Part shown: positions 8,783 to 16,419 of the stretch, piece after piece
Numbering within the stretch: the first letter of the stretch is position 1
Layout of the letters: every line of letters begins with the position of its first letter
Source: Legionella_C dresdenensis
GTDB taxonomy: Bacteria; Pseudomonadota; Gammaproteobacteria; Legionellales; Legionellaceae
NCBI RefSeq assembly: GCF_042649825.1
Contig: NZ_JBHSAB010000024.1
Span: 1-64,000, forward strand
Direction of reading: 5' to 3'
Length of the DNA: 64,000 nucleotides
Made by a program: the position numbers and the translations under genes
The notes under the pieces: model-generated
What the model was told of the DNA's origin: nothing
Databases searched by the model: none
The model's input: only the letters and a program-made list of their open reading frames with translations

Positions 8783-8887
8783 TTAAGGAGTTTTGGGCTG
8801 CACTTATATGACAGTGTAGGTTGGGTCGTTTTGACCCAACATTTCCTTACTCACCAGCTTTTGTTGGGTCAAACGACCCAACCTACC
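8783..8887. repeat. Family A palindromic repeats, three units
   Basis: Units at 8783-8803 (half unit ending GTTTTGGGCTGCAC), 8815-8846 (TGTAGGTTGGGTCGTTTTGA...) and 8861-8887 (TTGTTGGGTCAAACGACCCA...). The last is a perfect palindrome core, GGGTC-AAAC-GACCC. The group lies between two convergent genes and abuts the stop of the SPOR lipoprotein gene. Confidence 0.85.
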
Positions 8888-9423
8888 TATTCACTAACAT
8901 TAGTCTGTACATTTCCCCAGTTCTTAACGCCTGCCCCCTGTTTAATATCATCCGGCAGTGAATTCAGCGCTTCCTGCGCCTCTTCTTTTGAGTTATAGCT
9001 GCCATAGAGGCCTTTATAATGCGCCTTACCATTACGGTTATATTTAATTTCAGCCATGCGATCTTTTTTCGGAGCTTTGTAGAGCTGTTTGGCTACATGG
9101 GAGGCTTTTTCACTATCGGCAATTTCTATGGTATAACCTTGTGGATTCTGGCTATTAACCCACTGCCGGTCTACATCTTTGGCGGGAGTCGGTGAATGAT
9201 AGGCGCCGACATGATAGGAATCGGGCACTTTAGCGTTTCGGCCGTATTCCGGCTGCGTCTGATTCGTGTAATCAATGGTGACATTATAGTTTTGGTACTG
9301 CATGTCATTATAGTTATAAGGCTGATAAGCAGGATAATTACTACCCATATTATCATCATCAACCATAGTACAACCTGCCATTAAACAAAGGCAAAGTCCA
9401 GAGATGAGTGTACGTGTTTTCAT
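8887..9423 (-). CDS. SPOR-domain lipoprotein
   Basis: A 178-aa lipoprotein. The start chosen is the ATG at 9423, because GGGAAGGA precedes it and the resulting N terminus is a good lipoprotein signal (MKTRTLISGLCLCLMAGC, lipobox LMAGC); a longer frame opening at 9504 lacks both. After the cysteine comes a Tyr/Asn/Gln-rich linker, then a SPOR-like fold from about residue 95 (GYTIEIADSEKASHVAKQL ... GLYGSYNSKEEAQEALNSL). SPOR domains bind denuded septal peptidoglycan, so a cell-division or envelope role is likely. It is divergent from dgt. Confidence 0.85.
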   Translation of the reverse strand: MKTRTLISGLCLCLMAGCTMVDDDNMGSNYPAYQPYNYNDMQYQNYNVTIDYTNQTQPEYGRNAKVPDSYHVGAYHSPTPAKDVDRQWVNSQNPQGYTIEIADSEKASHVAKQLYKAPKKDRMAEIKYNRNGKAHYKGLYGSYNSKEEAQEALNSLPDDIKQGAGVKNWGNVQTNVSE

Positions 9424-9536
9424 ACCGTCCTTCCCTCTTTTTGTTTTTATTGGGATATTATAAGTGTAGACGGTTTGGGAATATTTTTTAATTTCTGATA
9501 CCATCGGATTAATAGTTTTTCAGATCGGGCTTTACC

Positions 9537-10859
9537 ATGTGGACTCATAGACGCTCAGGACAATCAAATCAGCGCGGTGCGCAAGACCATCGTGATCCTT
9601 ATGAACGTGACAGAACACGGGTAATCCATTGCCCGGCATTCAGACGCTTGCAACGCAAAACCCAGATTCTTGGCACCGATGAAGGCGATTTTCATCGCAC
9701 CCGGCTAACTCACTCGCTTGAAGTTGCTTCAATAGGCTGCAGCATTGTCCGTAATCTGGCTATTAATCATCAGGAAACTGTTCTTGCAAGCCTGCTGCCT
9801 AATGATGATTTAATCAGTGTTATCTGCCTGCTCCATGACATAGGCCACCCGCCCTTTGGACATGGCGGCGAAGTAGCGCTCAATTATATGATGCGTGATC
9901 ATGGTGGTTTTGAAGGCAATGCCCAGACACTGAGACTGCTTACCAAGGTTGAAAACAGTTATGGCGATTTCGGGCTTGATCTTACTCGCCGCTCCCTGTT
10001 AGGGATCCTGAAATACCCGGTAAATCGCGATGCGGTTGTTGCCCCGCAACAATCAAAACCGCTTGATAATATGCACAAGACGATTCGAGTCAATGACTGG
10101 TTACCGCCGAAAGCGTATTTTGACAGCGAACAACCAGAAATTGACTGGCTGCTTGCGCCATTTCACGATGCCGATCGCCAGTTATTTCAATCACTTCAAA
10201 AACAGCCGGTTGATAAACAGCATGGCAAAGCGGCTTATCATGGTTTTGACTGCTCCATTATGGATGCCGCTGATGATATCGCTTATGGTGTCCATGATTT
10301 GGAAGATGCCATTCATTTACGGTTAATTAATCGCGATCAACTGGATAACCATGAATTCCGCCAACTGCTTGAAAACGCTGATTTTGGCAGTAGTCCTGAT
10401 AAAATACTGAATGCCCTGTTTGCCTCCGAGGCTGGTAAATTGAAACAGGTTATCGGGGAGATGGTTAATTTTTTTATTACCGCGACCCAAATTTCAATTA
10501 CCAATGAGCAGTTTGAAAACCCGTTACTGAAACATAATATCGTTTTGGAGCCAAGAGCAGCCCTGCTGCTGGATTACTTAAAAAACAGTATCTATAAACA
10601 TGTTATTGATTCTCAGGAAGCAAGAACGTTTGAATATGGCGGGCAAACAGTGGTACTGCGGTTGTTTGAAGCTATCAGTTCTAATCCGTCAAGTCTGCTG
10701 GATAACAAAAACCGCGAATTATACAGCCGGGCCAAAGATGAAAATGCTGCTTTTCGTGTAGTATGTGATTATATTGCAAATATGACTGATGAATACGCAT
10801 ACCGGATGCATGAAAGATTATTTGGATTTAATACCAGAACTATTTTTGAGCGGCTTTGA
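9537..10859 (+). CDS. dgt: Deoxyguanosinetriphosphate triphosphohydrolase-like protein (HD domain)
   Basis: Hydrolyses dGTP or other dNTPs to the nucleoside and triphosphate. At 440 aa it matches the dGTPase type I-like family. The N terminus has YERDRTRVIHCPAFRRLQ, then KTQILGTDEGDFHRTRLTH with the first metal histidine, and the HD pair in LLHDIGHPPFGHGGE (around residues 98-112). The later block DCSIMDAADDIAYGVHDLEDA is also diagnostic. It is complete and shows no frameshift. The gene is the last plus-strand gene before the convergent tRNA cluster; a GCGGCTTT/AAAGCCGC hairpin (10850-10869) overlaps its stop codon. Confidence 0.95.
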   Translation: MWTHRRSGQSNQRGAQDHRDPYERDRTRVIHCPAFRRLQRKTQILGTDEGDFHRTRLTHSLEVASIGCSIVRNLAINHQETVLASLLPNDDLISVICLLHDIGHPPFGHGGEVALNYMMRDHGGFEGNAQTLRLLTKVENSYGDFGLDLTRRSLLGILKYPVNRDAVVAPQQSKPLDNMHKTIRVNDWLPPKAYFDSEQPEIDWLLAPFHDADRQLFQSLQKQPVDKQHGKAAYHGFDCSIMDAADDIAYGVHDLEDAIHLRLINRDQLDNHEFRQLLENADFGSSPDKILNALFASEAGKLKQVIGEMVNFFITATQISITNEQFENPLLKHNIVLEPRAALLLDYLKNSIYKHVIDSQEARTFEYGGQTVVLRLFEAISSNPSSLLDNKNRELYSRAKDENAAFRVVCDYIANMTDEYAYRMHERLFGFNTRTIFERL

Positions 10860-10869
10860 AAAAAGCCGC
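10850..10869. terminator. Hairpin between dgt and the tRNA cluster
   Basis: GCGGCTTT (10850-10857), loop GAAA, AAAGCCGC (10862-10869). It lies between convergent transcription units and could end either, but neither strand has a clean uridine run after the stem, so the assignment is weak. Confidence 0.4.
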
Positions 10870-10879
10870 CATCCGGTTA

Positions 10880-10955
10880 TGGCGTCCCCAGGGGGATTCG
10901 AACCCCCGTTACCGCCGTGAAAGGGCGATGTCCTAGGCCTCTAGACGATGGGGAC
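10880..10955 (-). tRNA. tRNA-Glu (anticodon TTC)
   Basis: A 76-base tRNA with encoded CCA. On the minus strand it begins GTCCCCATCGTCTAGAGGCC, has anticodon loop CTTTCAC (TTC), and the T-loop GGTTCGAATCC. It is nearly identical to gammaproteobacterial tRNA-Glu. It is the last of three tRNA genes transcribed leftwards. Confidence 0.98.
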
Positions 10956-11007
10956 CTTGGGATGGTCTAACAACTACTACAAACAACACTAAAAAAATAG
11001 CCTGAAA

Positions 11008-11083
11008 TGGCGTCCCCAGGGGGATTCGAACCCCCGTTACCGCCGTGAAAGGGCGATGTCCTAGGCCTCTAGACGATGGGGAC
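11008..11083 (-). tRNA. tRNA-Glu (anticodon TTC), second copy
   Basis: Identical in sequence over its 76 bases to the copy at 10880-10955, including the CCA end. The 52-base spacer between the two is A-rich and unstructured, so this looks like a tandem duplication of the gene rather than of a larger block. Confidence 0.98.
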
Positions 11084-11126
11084 CTGGAACTATTTTTCTT
11101 ACCACCACAAAACATCAGTTTAATGG

Positions 11127-11202
<76 letters not shown>

Positions 11203-11314
11203 TCAAAGAGATTGGCAGTTTAATGACAGACCTGTTATCTGTCAAGCAATTTTTAAAAAAATAACACTTTACATGGAATGTCAGAATTTACAGCCTAAAT
11301 TTTATTAAAATAAC

Positions 11315-11388
11315 CGTAGGTTGAGCCGTTTGACCAACATTTCCTTTATTCACCATCTTTTTGTTGGGTCAAACGACCCAAACTACCG
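11315..11388. repeat. Family A palindromic repeat pair
   Basis: Unit one (11315-11344) is a decayed form with GTAGGTTGAGCCGTTTGACC; unit two (11359-11388) keeps the TTGTTGGGTCAAACGACCC core and ends AAACTACC. They face each other across 14 bases. Confidence 0.8.
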
Positions 11389-11419
11389 CCATTGATCAAA
11401 CATCAGGAAATTAATAGCA

Positions 11420-11448
11420 TAGACGATATGTTCAAATAATGTTATAAT
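11420..11448 (+). promoter_or_regulatory. Candidate sigma-70 promoter for the LRR-like gene
   Basis: TAGACG (11420-11425), 17-base spacer, perfect TATAAT (11443-11448). The start codon is 95 bases downstream, leaving a long AT-rich leader. Confidence 0.45.
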
Positions 11449-11542
11449 AGTACTTTATTATTACATATTATTAATTAATAACTTAAACAGAGTACGGTAA
11501 TAAGTTTCTTTTAAAATTATCTAAGTTAACGAGAACTAGACA

Positions 11543-12754
11543 ATGAAAATTACAGACTTAAAGACATTTTTCAATCTAATAGACCAAAATAGCCCCGAAC
11601 TTCTTAAGCCCAATAATATACATTTATTTATACATGAAGGCTACGTATCTCCTGAAGATTGCAAAGGTATTACAAAGGCTTTAAGCGATTTTCCCAGCAA
11701 CTCTTCCCTAGATTTACATTTGGATTTTTCGTATTATCCCGCTATTCAATCCATTGCTATTGCCATTGCAGCGGGGTTGGAAAAAGGTAAATATCCTGCA
11801 GGATTGAAGATTAATCTGGATAATGAATCGTGTAAAAACGCATGTGCAATTGCATTAGCACAAGCCTTAGAATCGGGAAATTGTCGGCTTCCTTTATCGA
11901 TTTTTCTTAGGTACGTCTTTGATGAAGGCGTAAAAGCATTAGTAAAAGCATTAACTAGTGGAAAATGCCCAAATGGTTTACACCTTAATATAAGCGCTGG
12001 TATAGGGAAAGAAGATTTAAAAGAGCTTGTTGCTGCTATACAAAACCCGCAATGCCCACAAAATTTGAGCTTAAGGCTAAATTGTTCTCATGATGATGCG
12101 GCAAAAACACTAGCGTCTGCATTCCAAAGCGGAAAGTGTCAACGAGGCCTTCATGTCGAACTTATAAATTATCATAATACTGCTACAATCATGGCTGAAG
12201 TTTTTGAGAGTGGGCAATTACCGCCGGGGTTTCACTTCAAGTTTTCTAAGGAATCAAATGCAGGTGCAGCATTGCTTGCTAATACATTAGAGAAAGCCTT
12301 CATTGAAAAGAAGTTGCCTGCTGGTTTTGGGATTAGTTTTGATTCGCTACATTCTCCTCACATTGAAATAAGCAATCGTATCAAGAACGTGCTAAAAGCA
12401 AACGAAGCATGGCATGCTGCACAAGCTTGTATTACCCTTCAGCAAGGTTATAGACAAATTGAGTGCCTGCTTTTCATCTTAAATCAGGATGTTTTAAATA
12501 CTATTTACTCCTATATTATTTTTTCAAGTATCCAACCATTTTTCGAACGTGAAGAAAAGAGAATAAGAACTAGCGAATGTTGTGTTGCGTATTCATATGA
12601 ATTCCCTTATGAAAAAGTGGAGAAAGAACAAAAAATTTTTATTAACAAGCTTCAAACCTTATTTTTCAAACCGAAATTGCTTGAATCCGGACAAGATTCT
12701 CATTCACCTGATAAAGTTGAAAAAGGGCAACATGAGGAAAGACCGGAATGCTGA
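11543..12754 (+). CDS. Leucine-rich-repeat-like protein, candidate host-directed
   Basis: A 403-aa protein with no signal peptide. From about residue 55 to 275 it is built of roughly 28-30-residue repeats of the form ALxSGKCPxGLxLxLxxxxxxEGVKALVKAL; clear examples are ALTSGKCPNGLHLNI, ALESGNCRLPLSIFL, AFQSGKCQRGLHVEL and VFESGQLPPGFHFKF. This resembles ribonuclease-inhibitor-type LRRs found in intracellular bacteria. The C-terminal 100 residues are non-repetitive, helical and end in a charged tail. The gene stands alone, with AT-rich flanks, and lower GC than the flagellar cluster. A role as a protein-binding effector is an inference from the repeat type and the genome context only. Confidence 0.75.
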   Translation: MKITDLKTFFNLIDQNSPELLKPNNIHLFIHEGYVSPEDCKGITKALSDFPSNSSLDLHLDFSYYPAIQSIAIAIAAGLEKGKYPAGLKINLDNESCKNACAIALAQALESGNCRLPLSIFLRYVFDEGVKALVKALTSGKCPNGLHLNISAGIGKEDLKELVAAIQNPQCPQNLSLRLNCSHDDAAKTLASAFQSGKCQRGLHVELINYHNTATIMAEVFESGQLPPGFHFKFSKESNAGAALLANTLEKAFIEKKLPAGFGISFDSLHSPHIEISNRIKNVLKANEAWHAAQACITLQQGYRQIECLLFILNQDVLNTIYSYIIFSSIQPFFEREEKRIRTSECCVAYSYEFPYEKVEKEQKIFINKLQTLFFKPKLLESGQDSHSPDKVEKGQHEERPEC

Positions 12755-12810
12755 TACAAAAAAATTACTTCCCTTTTTAAGTACTGAAACATCACATTTC
12801 GTGACTCCCC

Positions 12811-13024
12811 ACGTCATCCCGAGTGCAGCGAGGGATCTCCCTTGCGCTGTTATCGCTTTCTTGCAACATTCGCAATATTTAACTCCTGCCTAAAGTGTTT
12901 CTATAATTTGTTCGTAGTCTTTCATGGGGCTATTTGATCATAAACACATAATTTTCAAGCGCTTTTTACATTAATTTAGTACGTGCCGTTTGTTGGAGAT
13001 CCCTCGCTGCACTCGGGATGACGT
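12811..13024. repeat. Family B inverted repeat, distant arms
   Basis: Arm one (12811-12843) contains GTCATCCCGAGTGCAGCGAG and GGATCTCC; arm two (12994-13024) is its reverse complement, with GGAGATCCCTCGCTGCACTC. The arms match almost perfectly but are about 150 bases apart, unlike the compact copy at 40021-40127. The motif is a widespread bacterial palindromic repeat. Confidence 0.85.
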
Positions 13025-13074
13025 GAATTAAAGCGTGTTAAGAGTAGTTCTTCTTTGTTGCACTTGAACAATCA

Positions 13075-13103
13075 TTGATCTCAGTGAGCATATTTAATAT
13101 AAT
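13075..13103 (+). promoter_or_regulatory. Sigma-70 promoter for the 13138 gene
   Basis: TTGATC (13075-13080), 17-base spacer, perfect TATAAT (13098-13103). It predicts a transcript start near 13110, which rules out the upstream in-frame TTG at 13075 as the translation start and supports ATG 13138. Confidence 0.65.
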
Positions 13104-13137
13104 GCAATCTATTAACTACTTATATAGAGAACTCATT

Positions 13138-14385
13138 ATGGCTACCTGGAAGGGCGATCTTGATTCAACGTATTATCTATTCTATCAGGGCAAAAACACT
13201 TTTCAGACTCAGGCGGCAAACTATACCGGGAATCAGACTGTTATCACTACCACAGGAGAAGCTGTTCGTTATAACCAACCATCGATTTTAGCTTTTCCCC
13301 CCAACCGTTTGTGGCTTTATCCTGAAATCAACGAAATAAACAGAGAATCAAAGTTCAGCCTGACGCGGATTAAATTATGGCTTAAAAACATTCAAATAAG
13401 AAACCGCAAGCCTGATGATTACCAACCACCCTATCCAATTAATGAAAGCGGCCGTGTTAAAAATTTCAGCGTTAATCCTGCGCTGGCCTCTCTGGGTCAG
13501 AAGACTGATATCAGCAACCACGCCCGCAAAGCGAACGCTTTGTCCGCTGCAGTCGGACCAGATAAAAAAACTGTCTATTATGGTGTTTCACGCGGCGGCT
13601 CTACTACCTTTGTATCATTGGCCATGAATCGCTATCCGGCTGCGTTATGCGTTCTTGAAGGCGCGCCAGCATCGATTAGCGGATTGTTTAAAGTCTATTT
13701 CTCACGCTGGCTAGGCAAGCTTCTTTATAATAAATTCATTGCTTACCTTTTTCTGGGCAGACAACATGTAGCAGAAAAAAATCAACAGGCACGAGCGCAA
13801 GTAGAACAATTTCCGTTAGATGTACCATTAGTTATTGTATCCTCGCGTAACGATGGTATTGTTGCTCATAAAAGCAGCTTTAGTCTGGCGTTACGGGTAG
13901 CCAATCATCGGATTCAGGCGATTGAAAATGGCGCAACTAATGTTCAGCCAGTTTATTTTCTGCAACTGGATAAGGCAGGACATAATTCTTATTTTGATAC
14001 CAGAACCTATGATGGTATTCGCTACCAGAACTTTTTACATGCGGTCTATAGAAAACATAATTTACCTTATGTTGAGGAGTATGCCGATCGGGGTGAATGC
14101 GAGTTTATAACGTCTGAGTTAACTCAGGGTGTTTTAAGGCCGCAAGTTATTCTACAAAGAGAGTTCTGGCAAAATCGGGAAGAGCGGAAAGCGACTCGTA
14201 ACAAAGCGTATGACTCCCTCCATGCGAAAAATGTTACTCTCCCGCTTCGAGCCATCAGCATGGCTGCTGAAATGCCTTTATTCGCCAAACATCGAAGTTG
14301 TCTGTCGTTTTTTAATCGGACGGCGACGCAGAAAAACCTGGATAGGCTGGGCGAAAAGATGGCTGCGCTGCCACGATTAGGTTAA
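13138..14385 (+). CDS. Alpha/beta-hydrolase fold protein of unknown substrate
   Basis: A 415-aa protein with a readable catalytic triad: nucleophile S151 in YYGVSRGGSTTF, acid D239 in SSRNDGIVAH, and H282 in LDKAGHNSYFD. The spacing fits an alpha/beta hydrolase. There is no signal peptide or membrane helix. The N-terminal 100 residues (WKGDLDSTYYLFYQGKNTF...) and the C-terminal 110 (charged, with NREERKATRNKAYDSLHAK) match no family I recognise. Start chosen at 13138 because a strong promoter covers the alternative. The stop lies in the edge of a family A repeat. Possible roles are an esterase, a lipase or a secreted effector; no evidence separates them. Confidence 0.75.
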   Translation: MATWKGDLDSTYYLFYQGKNTFQTQAANYTGNQTVITTTGEAVRYNQPSILAFPPNRLWLYPEINEINRESKFSLTRIKLWLKNIQIRNRKPDDYQPPYPINESGRVKNFSVNPALASLGQKTDISNHARKANALSAAVGPDKKTVYYGVSRGGSTTFVSLAMNRYPAALCVLEGAPASISGLFKVYFSRWLGKLLYNKFIAYLFLGRQHVAEKNQQARAQVEQFPLDVPLVIVSSRNDGIVAHKSSFSLALRVANHRIQAIENGATNVQPVYFLQLDKAGHNSYFDTRTYDGIRYQNFLHAVYRKHNLPYVEEYADRGECEFITSELTQGVLRPQVILQREFWQNREERKATRNKAYDSLHAKNVTLPLRAISMAAEMPLFAKHRSCLSFFNRTATQKNLDRLGEKMAALPRLG

Positions 14386-14416
14386 GGAGTTGTTGGGCTT
14401 TACAGCCCAACCTACA
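14381..14416. repeat. Family A palindromic repeat, single unit
   Basis: GTTGTTGGGCTTTACAGCCC followed by AACCTACA. The TAA stop of the preceding hydrolase gene falls at the left edge (GGTTAAGGAG). Confidence 0.85.
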
Positions 14417-14442
14417 AAAATTATCCGGCATAAAGCTGGTTT

Positions 14443-15159
14443 TTAACCAGGCAGTTTCATTTCCGGATAGAAATTGCACCACATCCGCTCACAATAGCTA
14501 TACAGATTTTTATGTTTTAATACAGAGGCCTTCAACTGATCTTCAAACGGCTGCCAGACAATATTAGCCAGGAATGCAAAAGCCGATGCATCAATACTGG
14601 TTGGCTCATCACCCATAAAATAGGATTGCTCGCCCAGAATGACAGCCAGTGCATCAACTGCCGCTGCAGTCATAGCAGCTATTTCTTCGGCAGTATGACG
14701 CCCTGTTCCCTGCACAAATAATGCTTGAAGCATTTTTTTACGGACTGCTTTCGGTACAAAAAGCTTCGCCAGCGCAGGCAATCTTGAAAAATAAGCTGGC
14801 TTTACGTAAGCCCATCCTGTTTCCGTATACCAGCGCGAGTAGAGAATCAGCCAGTATAACCGCTCGCTTAGCATAGCGTCCAACACCACTGCAGAGGCTT
14901 TCTGCTGTTCGGTTAAGCCTTTATCAAGGCTGTCGCCAAATTTCTGTTTCAAAAACTGAATAATTAATTCACTGTCAGCAACCGGCTGACCATCAATTTT
15001 AATATAAGGAAATTTACCCTTTGGACTTTTGCGCGGATCCATTACGTAACGGTTTTCATAGGGCAATTCGACCATTCGCAGGTAAGTTTCGATTTTCATG
15101 CAAAACGGGCTGGCATTGGGTAATCCCCACACACTGGGAAATTGATAGAGAGTGATCAT
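14443..15159 (-). CDS. Glutathione S-transferase family protein, FAXC/metaxin-like
   Basis: A 238-aa protein with a thioredoxin-like N domain (MITLYQFPSVWGLPNASPFC, residues 1-20) and an all-helical C domain. The N-terminal pattern, with SPFCMKIETYLRM, the KGKFPYIKIDG strand and DSELIIQFLK, is that of the GST_N metaxin/FAXC group rather than classical GSTs; such proteins occur in bacteria as well as animals. The function is unknown; glutathione conjugation is unproven. ATG 15159 was chosen because AGGAA lies eight bases upstream and the family N terminus begins there; the frame stays open upstream to 15270 without family similarity. It is divergent from the secretion cluster. Confidence 0.85.
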   Translation of the reverse strand: MITLYQFPSVWGLPNASPFCMKIETYLRMVELPYENRYVMDPRKSPKGKFPYIKIDGQPVADSELIIQFLKQKFGDSLDKGLTEQQKASAVVLDAMLSERLYWLILYSRWYTETGWAYVKPAYFSRLPALAKLFVPKAVRKKMLQALFVQGTGRHTAEEIAAMTAAAVDALAVILGEQSYFMGDEPTSIDASAFAFLANIVWQPFEDQLKASVLKHKNLYSYCERMWCNFYPEMKLPG

Positions 15160-15264
15160 GAAACGTTCCTTTGCGATCATACAAAAGGAGTAATTATACG
15201 AAAGGCAGGCATTTCTGCAATTGCCTTTTTCAATTACAACCATGCATCCTTTTAAAAAAAGCAT

Positions 15265-15293
15265 TTGCATTTCTATATTGATTCTGTTTTAAT
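15265..15293 (+). promoter_or_regulatory. Candidate sigma-70 promoter of the flagellar-type cluster
   Basis: TTGCAT (15265-15270), 17-base spacer, TTTAAT (15288-15293). No sigma-28 (TAAA...GCCGATAA) or sigma-54 (GG...GC) flagellar promoter is visible in the 238-base divergent gap. The -10 overlaps the left arm of the inverted repeat described next. Confidence 0.45.
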
Positions 15294-15365
15294 CCGGCTC
15301 TGGATACGTAAGTCATCTTTTTTAACCAAAGTGACTACGGAAAAATAATACGTATCCCGGATTAA
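15289..15365. promoter_or_regulatory. Nested inverted repeat upstream of fliQ
   Basis: Outer arms TTAATCCGG + GGATACGTA (15289-15310, with four intervening bases CTCT) and TACGTATCC + CGGATTAA (15349-15365) pair along 17 bases. An inner pair AGTCA/TGACT (15311-15315 and 15332-15336) continues the stem. The repeat overlaps the candidate -10 and ends 33 bases before the fliQ ATG, so it could be a dimeric regulator site or a folded leader. Confidence 0.6.
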
Positions 15366-15397
15366 GCAAACAACAAAAAATGATATGGAAATGGATT

Positions 15398-15667
15398 ATG
15401 TCTGACGATTTCGCGATATTTCTATCCAGGCAACTGCTTTGGCAGGCCCTGATTATTTCTTCACCGATAATTCTTTCTGCCTTGCTTTGCGGATTGTTGA
15501 TTTCCATTCTTCAGGTTGTCACCCAAATTCAGGATTCGGCAATCAGCGCTATTCCCAAAATTACTGTCGTTATTTTAATGCTGATGCTTTGCGGCGGCTG
15601 GATGCTGCATTCGCTGATTGAGTTTGCCCGTACTGTTTTCTCAACCATTCCGGAGGCAGTGCGGTGA
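15398..15667 (+). CDS. fliQ: Flagellar-type export gate protein FliQ
   Basis: Small two-helix subunit of the FliPQR export gate (SctS family). It is 89 aa from ATG 15398; an upstream ATG at 15380 would add six residues and cannot be excluded. Two membrane helices (about 15-38 and 51-74) flank the conserved TQIQDSAISAIPKI loop. It is the first gene of the cluster and overlaps fliR by four bases. In most flagellar operons fliQ follows fliP; here fliP lies 16 kb downstream at the other end of the same cluster. Confidence 0.92.
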   Translation: MSDDFAIFLSRQLLWQALIISSPIILSALLCGLLISILQVVTQIQDSAISAIPKITVVILMLMLCGGWMLHSLIEFARTVFSTIPEAVR

Positions 15668-16419
15668 TTAAACTGTCTGTGCCTATGCTGACTACGTTTT
15701 TTTTAATTGCTATCCGCACCAGTCCGTTGTTATTGTTCTCTCCCATTCAGGCATTTACAGCCTTGCCTGTCATGGTAAGGCTGTTATTACTGATGATTCT
15801 GAGCTTGTTTATCGCCCATAACAGCCCGCTGGCTGAACCGCTGGTTGAGCATACGGCTTTAATCATTGCAGGCATCATTGAGTTCTGCAATGGCTTACTG
15901 TTAACGCTTTGCTTGCATGCCGCTCTGGCAGTCTTCCAGATCGCTGGCCAGTTAATCGATGAGCAGATGGGCCTTAACGCACTGGCAATTTTAAATCCGG
16001 CTGACCACAGTTATGACTCAATAACCGGCAAATTGCTGCTCTTGTTAGCAACAATAATATTTTTTGCCAGCAATGGCCATCATCACATGTTAAAAACCGT
16101 TATGGCTTCGTTTCAAGCCATTCCACCCGGAACACTGGCTATGTTTAATGGCTTTAATGCCGTCATCAGGCAATTTGGTTTAATGTTTTATCTTGGTTTT
16201 TTACTGACCGTACCGTTATTTGCCAGCCTGGCAGTGATTGAACTTGCAGGCAGTATTCTGGCTCGCAGCGCTCCGCAATTAAGTGCATGGTTCCTGACTC
16301 TGCCCGTTAAAATCCTGTTTGGGTTTGTCGCTTTAAGTATAGTGCTCAGCAGTTTTAAACCATTTGCAGCCAAAGTCTTTTCGTTCTGTTATCAAAGCTG
16401 GCAAAGGATATTGTCATGA
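15664..16419 (+). CDS. fliR: Flagellar-type export gate protein FliR
   Basis: Third subunit of the export gate (SctT family). It is 251 aa of normal length, strongly hydrophobic, with six or so membrane segments and the characteristic QIAGQLIDEQMGLNALAILNP region near residues 95-115 and a C-terminal helix pair. The start is GTG, overlapping the fliQ stop. It overlaps flhB by four bases. FliR and FlhB join in the assembled gate, consistent with the coupling. Confidence 0.92.
   Translation: MIKLSVPMLTTFFLIAIRTSPLLLFSPIQAFTALPVMVRLLLLMILSLFIAHNSPLAEPLVEHTALIIAGIIEFCNGLLLTLCLHAALAVFQIAGQLIDEQMGLNALAILNPADHSYDSITGKLLLLLATIIFFASNGHHHMLKTVMASFQAIPPGTLAMFNGFNAVIRQFGLMFYLGFLLTVPLFASLAVIELAGSILARSAPQLSAWFLTLPVKILFGFVALSIVLSSFKPFAAKVFSFCYQSWQRILS

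Larger units (their letters stand above)
11203..11542. other. Intergenic stretch, 340 bases
   Basis: This holds the upstream region of the tRNA operon (AT-rich, 11203-11300), a family A repeat pair at 11315-11388, and the promoter region of the 11543 gene. No open reading frame or further RNA gene is seen in it. Confidence 0.6.
12755..13137. other. Intergenic stretch, 383 bases
   Basis: This contains a family B inverted repeat (12811-13024) with about 150 bases of unremarkable AT-rich sequence between its arms, then a strong promoter for the next gene. I see no coding content. Confidence 0.6.

Noticed and set aside
8768..8998. 76-codon plus-strand frame after the deaminase gene
   Set aside because: Its content is family A repeat units and antisense of the SPOR lipoprotein gene.
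12582..12893. 103-codon plus-strand frame over the LRR gene end
   Set aside because: It overlaps the LRR-like gene in another frame and its second half is family B repeat sequence.
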